Below are positions 27,116 through 39,438 of a DNA stretch of 64,000 nucleotides, piece by piece (position 1 is the first letter of the stretch; every line of letters starts with the position of its first letter). This stretch comes from Malus domestica (lineage: Eukaryota; Streptophyta; Magnoliopsida; Rosales; Rosaceae), in NCBI RefSeq assembly GCF_042453785.1, contig NC_091674.1, positions 30,577,501 through 30,641,500 of the forward strand, given 5' to 3'. Under the pieces are notes generated by a model. It made no database searches, was not told the origin of the DNA, and saw only the letters and a list, made by a program, of their open reading frames with translations. The position numbers and the translations under genes are program-made.

Positions 27116-27714
27116 CAATTGCAGCATTGCCCGCTTTCTCTCTCCTCTCACAGCACTATTTTCTCGGAGATTTTCTTTCGGGTCCGATGGTCACTGCGTA
27201 GAGAGAGAGTTTTGAATAAGATGGAGACGGATGGCAGTGTCAATTGTCAGAACTTTACCAAGCTATGTATTTTCGGAGATGGGTATTTTTCTTTTCTGTA
27301 CATTTACACATGATATGAAATCAATTGGTAATTCAGAAAATTTGAATTTTAACAAAAAAGTTGTTTTACTTACAACTGAATAAGAACTTGTTTGTTTGTC
27401 ACTGTTTTTAACGTGAATGTAAATGTTTTTAGTAAAAAAATTTTTGAGTTTCAATTTTAAAAGCATTTGAAATGTTTTCTGGAAAAAAATCGATATTCAT
27501 TTATCTTTTTTTAAGATTAGTTTTAAAAATATTTTCATCAAAAGTGTTTTCAATGATTTTAATAGTATTTTCAAACGAGCCTTAAAAATCTAGACTATAA
27601 TACCAAATGACTCACACCATTCCCAATGGCTATATTTTAAAAATTGTCATGAATATGACTAAAAAATTGTTTTGTTTTAAGAGTGTATTTTTTCTTTTTT
27701 CACCACAAGAGACT
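27116..27714. other. Upstream region of MPK up to the LTR element
   Basis: Holds the MPK promoter (about 27120-27250) and an AT-rich decayed repeat with GTGTTTTCAATGATTTTAA-like phrases (27400-27590). No gene. Confidence 0.5.
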
Positions 27715-27719
27715 TGGAG

Positions 27720-29197
27720 TGTAATACCCTGAAAATTTAAATATATGAATTATATATTCCTAATTATGCATATGTGGAGAAAATAAAAAATAAATCGATT
27801 TATGATTATGAAGAATTTAATCGAGAACTTTTACAATTTTGTTTCCGGAAATTATATTAATCAATGTATTTGTATTATTGAGCTTTTATATGATTTTTCA
27901 AGAATTTATAATAATTTGTGTAAGTTTAGTTTTAAATTAAACTAGTTACGAGGTTTAAAGTTTGGACCTTAATTATTTAAAATACGTAGACCTTTCGAGG
28001 TCAAAATTTATATTTTTGAATAGAGCTCGATCTCACGAACGCGTAGGCGCAAACCGTTCATGAAACGGAGTTAGAACGAAGAAGTTATTAACGTTTAAAG
28101 GCGGGATAAAATGGTAAATTTATCATTTCTAGAAGGCCACGTGTGGCCCAGATTAAAAGTAAGAAAGGTTAGGCGGTGGAGATGGAAGATAAATGAGGGA
28201 AAGGAGAAAGAGAAGGGCCAATCAGAAAAGAGGAAGAGAGAGAGTAACCAATGAGAGAAGAGAGAAAGGAGGGGAAAGGAGGGGAAGGAAGTACACCGGA
28301 TCCTTCGACCCGATTCTATGTCATCAACCCGACCCGGCTTCCTCCACCTCCTCCGGTGGCTTTTCATCGGTTTTTCCGACGAATTATACTACCAAACCAT
28401 CTTAAAAAGGTTCCATGACCTCCCCTTGACTGATTCTATCACAAATTAGATAGATATTGGCTCTGAAAATGTGCAAACCCCCACGGGGGGTGCGCGAGTT
28501 CATTGTTGCGATCCATCAAATCTGAAGCAAACTCTCCCAATTTCCACCACCCATATGTTCCTTAAGAACCCAGGAATAAAGCCCAAACAAGTTTTGGGGC
28601 GTCGGAACTGCTATGGAGTCGAATCAAGAACACCCATTTCTAAGGTTCCCGGCGGATTCGAGGCAAATTGGAGCATTTCTGAGCTAAATTGCCCTTGGTC
28701 ACAGGTATGAAAGTTACTCTACGCATTGAGATCTTCATTCCTGTAATTTTTGATAATTTTTAGAAATAGTTGAGTTTCCGTCCTATCGGGGCTGCCGACC
28801 GCCAACCGCGGCGGTGGGTGCGGCGGCGCACGGCTAGGAAGTCGACTATTGCTCTTTATGCGAATTTCGTCATTCAAATTATGTCTTCAAGATCAAAATT
28901 GTTGTGGTTTGAATATTATTACGATTTTGGTATATGCTGGATTAAAGGAATATTTTCGAATTTGGTTTAAATTTTGAAGTTTTGAACTACGAAAGGCTTG
29001 ATCCCTGTTGAGGGTATGTAGACAGTCTAACGAGACGTTAGATGCAGCCATAAAATAAATGTGTTTAAATATTCGAGAATTAGTATATAGATGGAAATTG
29101 ATCCAAGAAAAGAAAATAAATTAGCTATGTTTTTAGGTTGGGCCTACCATAATTATTTTTTCCAAATATACAAATATTTCGAGACCGGGGCGTTAGA
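27720..29197 (+). repeat. 5' LTR
   Basis: 1478 bp. Compared by eye with the 3' LTR over about 330 bp (28441 onward) I count roughly 17 substitutions, mostly transitions. It lacks a segment of about 33 bp that the 3' LTR has near 31438-31470. Confidence 0.93.
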
Positions 29198-29199
29198 AA

Positions 29200-29211
29200 T
29201 GGTATCAAAGC
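29200..29211 (+). promoter_or_regulatory. Primer-binding site (tRNA-iMet)
   Basis: TGGTATCAAAGC against the canonical TGGTATCAGAGC; one mismatch. Position two bases inside the 5' LTR is as expected. Confidence 0.85.
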
Positions 29212-29239
29212 AAATGATCCCACTTTACATTATGATATT

Positions 29240-29965
29240 TGGTTGAGTTGTGAATGTGAATTATGGGTCTCGTTGATATTGCATTATATCATAAATTCTA
29301 TGAAACATGAGGAATCTATGTGGAAAGTATGTGTTGTAAATCGTCATGAAATGAATTAAATGGGAATAGAAATTTTTGAAATGTCACATTTCTTGTAATA
29401 GCCTTAATGTTGGGTATTTGATTAAGGTTTTGGGTTAACCTTTATTTAGGGTTGAATTTATATTATGCATTATGGAAAACGTATAGGAAATACATATATG
29501 ATTGCATCGTGCTTGTGATGATAATTCCATGATGAATATGAAATAGTGATAGTAGAAATTATTATTTTTATTTATATTGCATTAGTCTCTAAGTTCTCTG
29601 AATACTAAGGAACTTGTGTGGAATGTATTTGTTGTGAAGTATGATGCTTTGAATTGAATTGAATGGGAGTAGGAAAATTTTATAATATCGTATTTATGTT
29701 ATAGCTTTGAAAATGAGCATTTGATAAGGGTTTGGTTTAACCTAGAATTGAATTGATTTTATGTTATGCATTATGAAAATGTGAAATGCTAAAATGATGG
29801 TGGAATGGTGACAAGTAGATGGAAGAATTGCTTTATACTTGTGCCAGTGGAAGAAAAGAACCCCTGGATATGTGATTGGGCTGAAAAGAGCCCGTGGATA
29901 TGTGATTGGGCATAATGACCCGTGAATGTGAAATTGGGCGAGAAAGGCCCGTGGAAAAAAAAAAA
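29240..29965 (+). repeat. Internal duplications of the LTR element
   Basis: A diverged direct repeat of about 320 bp (about 29240-29490 and 29560-29800) shares TTGATATTGCATTA, TGAATTGAATTGAATGGGA and TTATGTTATGCATTATG phrases. It is followed at 29853-29960 by four short units of about 30 bp built on GAGCCCGTGGATATGTGATT. These are structural repeats without a reading frame. Confidence 0.6.
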
Positions 29966-30407
29966 AGGTGGTGTATATTGGCCAGGTATAATACAATATT
30001 TTCCGCCTACTAGTCGCTTATGGAGATAAAAGAAAATGGTGGTGAAATCATTGTTTTGATAAGGATAAGTATAGTTAGGAAAAAAATAAAAAATTCTCTG
30101 ACCATGAAAATTTTGGTTGGAAATGTTAATATTTATGGAAGAGATTGTGATTTATTGAATGGGAATGGAATTATAAACTATAGTTATGGTTTGCCTAATA
30201 TAATTAGAATGGTGGTAGATATGAATGAAACTAATGAAATGAAATTCTAAGTTTGTTTAAACGGATTTTTTTTGGTGTGAGATGTGATATTTTTATAATT
30301 GATGAAAGGAATGGATGGGAAGTTATAATTATAAATTTGATTGGTGGGTTGCCATGGTTATGAGTTAACATTGTTGAATTTGATATTGCGCACCAAAATT
30401 TTGAAGC

Positions 30408-30433
30408 ATATATATATATATATATATATATAT
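30408..30433. repeat. AT microsatellite
   Basis: About 13 AT dinucleotides inside the LTR element. Confidence 0.9.
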
Positions 30434-31010
30434 TTGCATGGTTATGAAAGTAATAAGTGTAATATAGTTGGCCGTTAGAGTAGTAAAAGATAAAATTCTT
30501 TCCTTTGGTTGATGAAATGTAGATAGTACCCTGGACATGTATCTCACTAATTTATTCGAGCTATGGTTGGAATTTGGTTGCAATTGTTGATATTTGGTTT
30601 GTCAATTATAAAGATTTGGCTTGAAGTTCTACTAGGTTACTAGTGGATGATTTAGAATTTCAGTATTTAATTGGTCGAGAATAGTTATGGCTGAAAATTT
30701 ATAATATTTATGCTACCAATATTGGGATTTTATGATGTTGGTATCGTCAGTGATGGTGGCTAAATGTGGATAATTATTTTACCAACGGGTATGGTTAAAA
30801 TTGTTGATACTTAATTTGACAATGAATGTGTTGGGGATATGAGAATGAGAGAAATAATCACGATTATAATTCGTTGTTTTGCTTATTTTGAACTTGAATA
30901 AAATCGTAGGTGGAAGTTATAATTTTATTCACCATAAAAGAAATGGTGGAAATACTGTTAGTTTCTTATCATGACTTGACGATTGAAATCTCGGGGACGA
31001 GATTTATTTT

Positions 31011-31023
31011 AACATGGGGTGAT
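31011..31023 (+). promoter_or_regulatory. Polypurine-tract-like site
   Basis: AACATGGGGTGAT immediately before the 3' LTR, the normal place for plus-strand priming. Short and imperfect. Confidence 0.55.
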
Positions 31024-32516
31024 TGTAATACCCTGAAAATTTAAATATATGAATTATATATTCCTAATTATGCATATGTGGAGAAAATTGAAAATCGATT
31101 TATGATTATGAAGAATTTAATCGAGAACTTTTACAGTTTTGTTTCCGGAAATTATATTAATCAACGTATTTGTATTATTGAGCTTTTATATGATTTTTCA
31201 AGAATTTATAATAATTTGTGTAAGTTTAGTTTTAAATTAAACTAGTTACGAGGTTTAAAGTTTGGACCTTAATTATTTAAAATACGTAGCCCTTTCGAGG
31301 TCAAAATTTATATTTTTGAATAGAGCTCGACCTCACGAACGCGTAGACGCAAACCGTTTGTGAAACGGAGTTAGAACGAATAAGTTATTAACGTTTAAAG
31401 TTAGGGATAAAATGGTAAATTTATCATTTCTAGAATGCTCAAGATTTTTGGAGCCAAATCTGGAAGGCCACATGTGTGGCCCAGATTAAAAGTAAGAAAG
31501 GTTAGGAGGTGGAGATGATAGATAAAGGAGGGAAATGAGGGAGAGAAGGGCCAATCAGAAAAGGGGGAGAGAGAGTAACCAATGAGAGAAGAGAGAAAGG
31601 AGGGGAAATGAGGGGAAGGAAGTACACCAGATCCTTCGACCCGGTTCTATGTCATCAACCCGACCCGGCTTCCTTCACCTCCTCTGGTGGCTTTTCATCG
31701 GTTTTTCCGACGAATTATACTACCAAACCATCTTAAAAAGGTTCCATGACCTCCCCTTGACTGATTCTATCACAAATTAGATAGATATTGGCTCTGAAAA
31801 TGTGCAAAACCCCACGGGGGGTGCGCGAGTTCATTGTTGCGATCCATCGAATTTGAAGCAAACTCTCCCAATTTCCACCACCCATATGTTCCTTAAGAAC
31901 ATAGGAATAAAGCCCATACAAGTTTTGGGGCATCAGAGCTACTATGGAGTCGAATCAAGAACACTCATTTCTAGGGTTCCTGGCGGATTTGAGGCAAATT
32001 GGAGCATTTCCGAGCTAAATTGCCCTTGGTCACAGGTATGAAAGTTACTCTACGCATTGAGATCTTCATTTCTGTAATTTTTGGTAATTTTTAGAAATAG
32101 TTGAGTTTCCGGCGAATCGGGACGGCTGACCGCCAACCGCGGCGGCGCACGGCGAGGAAGTCGACTATTGCTCTTTATGCGAATTTCGTCATTCAAATTA
32201 TGTCTTCAAGATCAAAATTGCTATGATTTGAATATTATTACGATTTTGGTATATGCTGAATTAAAGGAATATTTTCGGATTTGGTTTAAATTTTGAAGTT
32301 TTGAACTACGAAAGGCTTGATCCCTGTTGAGGGTACGTAGGCAATCTAACGAGATGTTAGATGTAGCCATAAAATAAATGTGTTTAAATATTCGAGAATT
32401 AGTATATAGATGGAAATTGATCCAAGAAAAGAAAATGAATTAGCTATGTTTTTAGGTTGGGCCTACCATAATTATTTTTCCGAAATATACAAATATTTCG
32501 GGACCGGGACGTTAGA
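31024..32516 (+). repeat. 3' LTR
   Basis: 1493 bp, starting TGTAATACCC and ending GACGTTAGA, then the target duplication TGGAG. A 79-codon frame beginning at GTG (31802) is shared with the 5' LTR (28471) but has no ATG and no known domain. Confidence 0.93.
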
Positions 32517-34160
32517 TGGAGGGTGGCCAAAAGAAAAGAGGGACTGAGTTTTAATGTTACCTAAAGCTAAACATTTTCCTTTATTGTTTGTTATAAAGGC
32601 TAAATTAGCTAACAAGTATTCACAAAATTATTTTAATTATGAGGTATAGCTAGCTTTGAAAGTTATTAACATAAGCCTCGTTTGGAAGTGTTTTTAAAAT
32701 GACTGAAGGTGGTGATTGTATTTCGGTTCCAAAAGCACTTGAAGTGTTTTCTACAAGCAGCACCACAACTTAGCACTTCAAATGTTTTTTCAAGATTCAC
32801 TTGCATTTTTACCAAGGATTCTCACAAGTGTTTTCAATCATTTTAAAAGTACTTAAAAAAACGAGTCTGTAATTGGTAAAGGTTAGTTGATGTGTGTTAA
32901 CATTATGTAATATATTTGCTATTGCTAATCTCCATAATAAACTTTTGAGCTAGACTCAATAGGACTAATTTATAAAAAGGTAATGCTAGAAAAATCAAAA
33001 TTTTAGATCATGTTTGTAAGTTATATAACACGTCACTAATAAAAAATAAGTACGTTAATTAAAACTTAGGAAAACAACAACAAAAAAGTTTTAGAACTTC
33101 TCTAGAGGTAATATGCGTATTTTACAAATCAAAATGATTGTACAATTTTCGGCTATGACTTGAATACAGTTATCTGATTAGTTTTCTATGGGTTAACACC
33201 TTGCCAAGGACTGTGAAGTGCCTTCTCTCACATGGAAGAACTCCGATCGTAGGCAAAATTGTTCCGATTGCCATTGCCTAATTGCTTGTTTCTTCGCCTA
33301 ATTGCTTGTTTCTAACAGCTACATGGTGAAATTATCCAATAAATTTAGTCCATTGTTTCGTTTTGTACATATAATTGGCGCTAAGTGCAAAAGCAGAAAG
33401 AGAGCTTGACTGCAAGACCTACCCGTCGAGCAGGGACAAAAGTCCTAGTAGCCTCATTAGGTCGTACATCTTTCTTGAAGTAGGTTTTATTAATTTGTGG
33501 CAACTTCCGTCACCGTCTTTCTTATAGTACTGGATTGAGGGTAGGTTTCTTGCTTATATAACATACATACATCTAATAAATATATATGCTTACGAGTATA
33601 CGTGTATCACATTACTCCTCCAATTCCAAACAAATTGATACTTGTATGACTGAAGTACTAAAAAGACATTGGATCAGGGTTTGATTGGGGGTTACTAAGA
33701 TTATCAGTGCTCTTTTACCTTTCACTTTCTGATCCTCCTGTACGTTTTGACGTTTCAGGTGCGGCCGGTACCTTTCCCTTGAACCTGAAGGAATGGAGTT
33801 CCCAGGATATCATTTCACAAGTCAGTAACCTTGCAGTGATAAAGTGATGAGTGCGTGGGTATACCTACTGTCGACAATTCAAAAATTAGGTTCTACTCAA
33901 AGACTCTTGATTTCCCATCTTCAAGATGTAGAGGAGGGTATTCAGAATTTCATACGTAGGAGTGCTAATAACAATTCTTTATGAATACCAAAGGTTACTA
34001 TGATATCCATAACTCATTCTTTTTGGGTTTAGTTGAAGAAACCAACTACTGTTTAACGTATCGATATTTCTTTGAGAGAGTCTCTTTAGCTTAAAAGAAC
34101 ATGTAATGTTGTTGTACATGTAAATGTCATTTCGAAGACAAAAGATAGTCCAAAAATTTA

Positions 34161-34521
34161 CATTATGTTTGGATGAAGGAAATAAACTTGGAATTTGGAT
34201 AAAAGTCAGAATTTATAAATGACATGCACCAATTTCATTGTTTGGATTTATAACATAGAAATTTAGAATTTCCGCGTGGAACAAAAACTTGGAATTTGGG
34301 GCCTCCAATTTTCAAATTTAAATTCCATGTAAATATGTGTCATTTCCAATTTCTATGATTGGAAGTTTAAAATTAACAAATTCCGTTTTCAATTCCTTTT
34401 TTTTTTTTAAGTTAACCAAACAACAAAATTCACAAATTTTAGAAAATAAAATCCCTTCATTTCAATTTCCGTCATTTTAACATTCCTTAGTAATCTTAAA
34501 TTTCTTCATTCAAACATAGTG
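34161..34521. mobile_element. 361-bp MITE with TTA target duplication
   Basis: Ends CATTATGTTTGGATGAAG and inverse CACTATGTTTGAATGAAG. TTA flanks both sides, which fits PIF/Harbinger elements, but a 3-bp match could be chance. The interior is made of inverted AAATTCC-type stretches. Class is tentative. Confidence 0.6.
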
Positions 34522-35393
34522 TTAATCTCTCTATAATTTTTTGCACAAAAAACAGTAAAAAGATCTCTTTGACAATTAACATTTTAACTTAATTCTCCAA
34601 TTATGACCCAAATGGAATTAGGTTATTCAAACTTGTGTTAATTTTTGGAAAAAAATGAAAAAACTTGTATTAACACATTGACTTCATGAAAGCTTATGAA
34701 ATTATGCTAGTCTTTTTTGTCAACTTTATAGAATTCAAATGCCTTTTACTTGCTATAGGAAACACAAAAAGGCAAATGGGTCTCCTTTTAAAGAGAAAAT
34801 CCTATAACTATAAGCAAAAGGGGGAAAAGAAAGATAGATTATGTGTAAACATGGAAATAACTATATTACAAAGAAGATGCCATTTTCGGTATATCAAATA
34901 AAAAAACGCAACGTGTGATAAACTATATAAAAACGTTAAAATGCATGTTATATCAGTATATCAAAATTAAATACAAAACAACTTATGAAAAATCATATAA
35001 AAAGTTAAAACGCATAATATTGTGCGATTGATTTGAAATACGATGAAAGTGACAACGGATTTGCCGGATGCAGATGCAGGTAAAGGTTGAAACGTATACT
35101 TGCAAAACACATGGTAAGGTAAGAGGGTAGGATAAGATCACAAGAGTGGAGTCCTTGTAGAGAAATAAGTTTGAAAGATAAGGACTCAACTGCAAAACCT
35201 AACTTATCTATAGATATTTTATGATTAAAGAAGAAAATAAAAGAAATAAAGGAAAAAGACAGAAAAGTCCGCGTCATAAACCTAAGCAAAGAATACACAA
35301 TCAATCCTCAGCCGTCCGATCAACCATCATCTTTGTCCCTCCCCCACGCTCCCGATCCAATCAGCCACTCATCATCTTCTTCCTACTCACTCA

Positions 35394-35417
35394 GTCTCTC
35401 TCTCTCTCTCTCTCTCT
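35394..35417 (+). repeat. CT microsatellite in HON leader
   Basis: About 12 CT dinucleotides, 83 bp upstream of the HON start codon; a pyrimidine-rich leader typical of plant housekeeping genes. Confidence 0.85.
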
Positions 35418-35499
35418 GTCCAAAATTTCACTTATCTATCCCTCCCTCTCTCTCTCCTTCCGAAGACCCAAGTCCCAAGTCCAACGTACCCCTAAATCT

Positions 35500-38400
35500 A
35501 TGGACCCACCGCCCCCTCCATATTCAAGTCCGCATCTTTATCCAGCGGCCGTCACCGCCCTCTCCGCCGCCGCAACCATCACCCCCGCCACCGTCGAAGC
35601 TCACAATTATAACATTATCACCACTACCCATGTGGCTGCCAACCCCACCCCTGCTCCGAACCCTACTCCCAATCACCCTCCTTACGCCGAGGTAAATTAC
35701 TAACCACACCCCGTCCCCACCTCCCACTCTGGCTAAAGCTCCGAGCTTTTTTCTGATCTGGTTTTTTGTTTTGGGTGCAGATGATATACGGAGCGATAAC
35801 GGCGTTAAAGGAGAAGGACGGGTCGAGCAAGAGGGCGATAGCGAAGTACATAGAGCGAGTCTACTCGGGGCTTCCGGCGACTCACTCGGCCTTGTTGACT
35901 CACCACCTCAAGCGCTTGAAGAACAATGGTCACCTCCTTATGGTCAAAAAGTCGTACAAGCTTCCTGGATCTGAGGGTTCCGTTCCCCCTCCTCCTACTT
36001 CAGCTGCTGATGCTGCCGGCACGGCGGCGATTCCCTCTCCCGGGCTCGCAAGAGGCCGCGGCCGCCCTCCCAAAAACAAGCCCATTTCTGACCAGCCTAA
36101 TTCCCAACAACCCATTTCCCAGCAATTCATTCCCTTTCCCCCGCAGCAGCAGCAGCAACCTATTCCAATTCTCCAGCTGCCCACTTCACAGCAACCCTTT
36201 CCGATTCCCCAGCAGACCAATTCCTACCACCAACAACCCATTCCCATCCCCCAGCAGCTCAATTCCAATCCCATCCCAGCTGAGCCCAATTCCCAGCCCA
36301 TGCTAGTCGCTCTCGGACTCGCCGACGAGCCAGGGTCGGAGAAGAGGCGCCCAGGTAGGCCGCGTAAGGTGGTTGTGGGTGCTGGAGTCGGACAAGCTGT
36401 GGGCAGCCCAGTGTCTGGCAAGAGGGGCCGGGGTCGTCCGCCTGGCACCAGGTTGCCAAAGAAGAAGGCTGGGCGTCCTCCCAAGCCAAAGTCCGTGTCT
36501 GCTGTTGGAGGCCTTAACGGACTTGCGAAGAGGGGCCGCGGGAGGCCCTCAAAAGCTGAGCCAAAGAGCGTGTACTTTCCGTACGCCACCAATGTGCCTA
36601 TCATTGGTGCGTTTGAGCAGAACAATGTGCCCAATGTGGTGGCGCCACAGCAACCGCAGCTGGGGGCGAAGCGCAGAGGCCGGCCCTCCAAGAAGAAGGA
36701 AGAAGCTGCTTCTGCTGCTACTGTGCGTGTTGGTGGTTTGGTGCCCGGTAAGCGTGGCCGGCCACCTGGGCTGCCTGGAATAGAGCGGCCCTCGAGAAAA
36801 AGTGGAAGGCCCGTTGGCAGGCCGAGGAAGGTAATGCTCTTGTTCTCTGCATTCCCTAGTATACAACCTTGTGTATTGGTGCTTTGATTGTGGTAGATTA
36901 CTATTAAATGTTAATGTTGGTCAGTGTGGTTGATACTGAAAATTTTCTTTTGAGAAACTAACTAGATTCAGATTGCCTTAGAACTAAGTAAATGTATTTT
37001 AACACCGAATGGATAGTCGTAGAACGAATTGGTATTGTAGGGGTTAAGGTACACTGGCTAGTGGATTTCTACTTTGTAATTTGGTAAGTAGAAAGATTGC
37101 AGAATTATTTAAGTTCAAAGATATTAAGGCAGTATTTTAGCTACCGAAATGCACATAGGAATTAGATTGAAAATAAAAAAAATTAACATAATGAAATGCA
37201 TAGAGGGTTAAAAGGATAAAATAGAAAGAATAAAAATTTGAAAATTAGTACTATAAGTCTATAAGGCACGCTCTCGTTCCCTTAGTTTTTTTTATCATCG
37301 GCTAAACAATGGAAGGAGCGGTACAAGGTTCATTTCAGCGAACAATCGATGCTTATGTAAAATTTTAATCTGAGTTTGACATTAATTGTTTTACTGAAAT
37401 TTCCATTGGTCAATTCTGTATTATTTCCAGTCCAAAAATAAATATTTATTTTGTATTGTGTGTTGGGGATTGCAAAATTATGCAACTTTTCTTCGTTTAT
37501 TTTTTGTATGTAGTTATAGGGGTTATGTACTGGCTAGTGATTTCTACAGAGAAAAGGATGTAGAGTTATCTAAGTAGCTATGATAAGAGCAGTATTTGGT
37601 TATCGAAAAATGAACATAGGAATTGGTTTGAAAATAAAAATATTAATGAAATGCATAGGGATTAGCAAGGTTCTAAAAGGTGCTAGTCGGCGGCATAGCT
37701 CCTAGGCGGTTTTTCTTAATTTTATTTAAATTTATTATGTAACATACAAGTACATGTCTACTTATACTTAAAAAAATACGTAATTGTATTGGGATACATA
37801 AACTACAAAATAGAATGACATATAGATTATAAAGTATTAGAACATTTTGAAAACATGCGGAATAGGCCCCATATGATGAGTGTTCATCCAAGTATTCAAC
37901 AAGCCTCTTATAATTTATTTAAAAAATAAAACGCAAAATGAAAGTTATTTATCTTTTGTCTAAGTGAGAGTTGCAAAATAGGTGGGTTAGGTGGGGGTCT
38001 AGGCAATTCTAGGTGCCCTTTCTTAATTTTCAAACGCCTAAGGATTAACCGGGGCAGTAGCCAACCGCTAGCGCCAAGACGGACCTAGCGGAGGTTTTTA
38101 GAATTGTGGGGATTACGGAGTTATGGGTAAAATAGAATTTCAAAATTGTTAAGAAAGACTGTCCCTAGGCAATGGACAGTACCATATTCATTTCAACGAA
38201 TCAAATATTATCAATGCTTATATAAGAGTTCAACCTTAAGTACTTTAGTGAAATTTTCATTAATCAAACCTGTATTTGTATTGTTTTGTTGTCCAAAAGT
38301 AAACATTTATTTGTTGTGATTTTGGGAAAAGGAAAGTTCCTTTTTCTTAGTTTATTTCTAATATGTGGTAATATTGTTTTCCTCCTGCTGCCCTACTTAC

Positions 38401-38785
38401 TTGGAATTATTTCAATTTTCTGTTCTATTTTTGGAAAAAGAATGCATTAGCTGAAATAACTGAAGCGCCGGATCCAAAATCGGTTGCCAATGGAGAATTT
38501 AAGAGGAAACTTGAGTACTTTGTAAGTTGAATAATTTCCCCCTTTTTTTCATCAAATATGGCTGCATTTTCCCTTTTTGGCTTTGAAATGGTCTTTATTA
38601 TATTTCTATGTTATTTGCAGCAATTCAAAGTGGGTCAGGCTGTTGGTGCGCTAAAACCTTACTTAACCCCTGAAAGCGCAGGCAATGCCATTGCAGCAAT
38701 CCAAGAATTAGAAGGGCTTGCAACCATGGACATTAACACCCCATTAGATATTGAAGCTCAGCAGCCACCAATGCTCCAAAGTTGA
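35500..38785 (+). CDS. Linker-histone (GH1) AT-hook protein, HON4/HON5-like
   Basis: Four exons: 35500-35691, 35781-36830, 38441-38521 and 38621-38785; GT-AG junctions in phase 0 give 495 aa. Residues 1-64 are Pro/Ala-rich. The H1/H5 winged-helix domain (about 65-130) starts MIYGAITALKEKDGSSKRAI. About eight AT-hooks follow (RGRGRPPK, RRPGRPRK, RGRGRPPG, RGRGRPSK, RGRPSKKK and others), with a Gln/Pro-rich spacer at about 165-245. The protein should bind the minor groove of AT-rich DNA and linker DNA in the nucleus. The C-terminal ~80 residues (FKVGQAVGALKPYL onward) are predicted helical and match the HON4/HON5 tail. ATG 35500 is preceded by a CT-rich leader. Intron 2 is 1.6 kb and contains an internal duplication and a MITE. 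Confidence 0.92.
37030..38320 (+). repeat. Diverged segmental duplication inside HON intron 2
   Basis: A block near 37040-37460 matches one at about 37515-38320: shared phrases include ACTGGCTAGTG, ATGAAATGCATAG, TTCATTTCA and a TGTATT/TCCAAAA run. The second block is interrupted by the MITE at 37665-38108. Confidence 0.75.
37665..38108. mobile_element. MITE nested in HON intron 2
   Basis: Ends GCAAGGTTCTAAAAGG and inverse CACAATTCTAAAAACC. GGGATTA flanks both sides (37658-37664 and 38109-38115). Subterminal sequence has CTAGGCGG and GCTAGCG motifs seen in many plant MITEs of this type. It looks hAT-like by the 7-8 bp duplication. Confidence 0.75.
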
Positions 38786-39229
38786 GAAAGCCTTGCTGAT
38801 GTACCTGTTAGAGAAAATGAAGGGTACATAAGCGGTAAATTAAGGGTCTGTAAAGCGAATAGGAGGTTAGCGTAACTGTCTTTATTGGTAGAGATGATGA
38901 CCTTGTCCATTAAGTTAAGTTTGTTGTTGTTGTGCAATTTTAGAATGACCCATGACTCGTTTTGTGTTCTTTCGACTTTGTGATTTCAATTCAATTTGAG
39001 AAGTATTTGGTCATATCTTTGATTTACTCGTTTACATGAATCCAAGTTATGGCAGTGTGGACTGTCTGCATGGTTCACAGAGGTATAATTACACAACCTC
39101 GGAGTAGTTTTAGTTTTGAATTATATCTAAGAGTAACACGATGCAGTTTATTCATATACAAGTAGAATTGCAGCACACACTAATCTTGCATGTAGTGAGA
39201 TATAAGTTTACTTGGATGTGTCTGTGCGC

Positions 39230-39393
39230 GGCACGCAAGAGAGAGAGAGAGACAGAGAGAGATCTGGTATTTGGTGAGCTATATAAGTTGACTTATGTGA
39301 GTGAGAGAGACATCTTGTTTTCGGTGAGCTATAAATTGACTTATGAGAGAGAGACGCATCTTATATGCAGTGAGCTCTAAGTTGACTTAGTAT

Positions 39394-39437
<44 letters not shown>

Positions 39438-39438
39438 T
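39230..39438 (+). repeat. GA-rich tandem repeat and microsatellite
   Basis: Three units of about 60 bp share GGTGAGCTATA-AGTTGACTTA and a GAGAGAGA run, then a GA microsatellite (39391-39427) and a G run. Confidence 0.85.

Larger units (their letters stand above)
27720..32516 (+). mobile_element. Non-autonomous LTR retrotransposon (LARD-like)
   Basis: Two direct LTRs (27720-29197 and 31024-32516) enclose 1.83 kb. The target duplication TGGAG is at 27715-27719 and 32517-32521. A primer-binding site matching initiator tRNA-Met with one mismatch (TGGTATCAAAGC) is at 29200-29211, two bases after the 5' LTR. A purine-rich tract AACATGGGGTGAT precedes the 3' LTR, after GGGGACGAGATT, a phrase common at the 3' end of plant Ty3/gypsy elements. 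The interior has no gag or pol frames, only AT-rich DNA, short repeats and an AT microsatellite, so movement would need proteins in trans. LTRs begin TG but end GA rather than CA. Confidence 0.93.
32522..35499. other. Intergenic between LTR element and HON gene
   Basis: Mostly AT-rich and gene-free. Contains repeat phrases at 32670-32870 related to those at 11690-11910, a MITE at 34161-34521, and the HON promoter and leader at the right end. No other gene recognised. Confidence 0.5.

Noticed and set aside
28471..32041. 79-codon ORF shared by both LTRs
   Set aside because: Begins at GTG, no ATG, no known domain; shared because the LTRs are duplicates, with several amino-acid changes between them.
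35524..36866. Antisense ORFs over the HON exons
   Set aside because: They mirror the GC-rich, biased codons of the plus-strand exon; the plus frame has the GH1 domain and AT-hooks.
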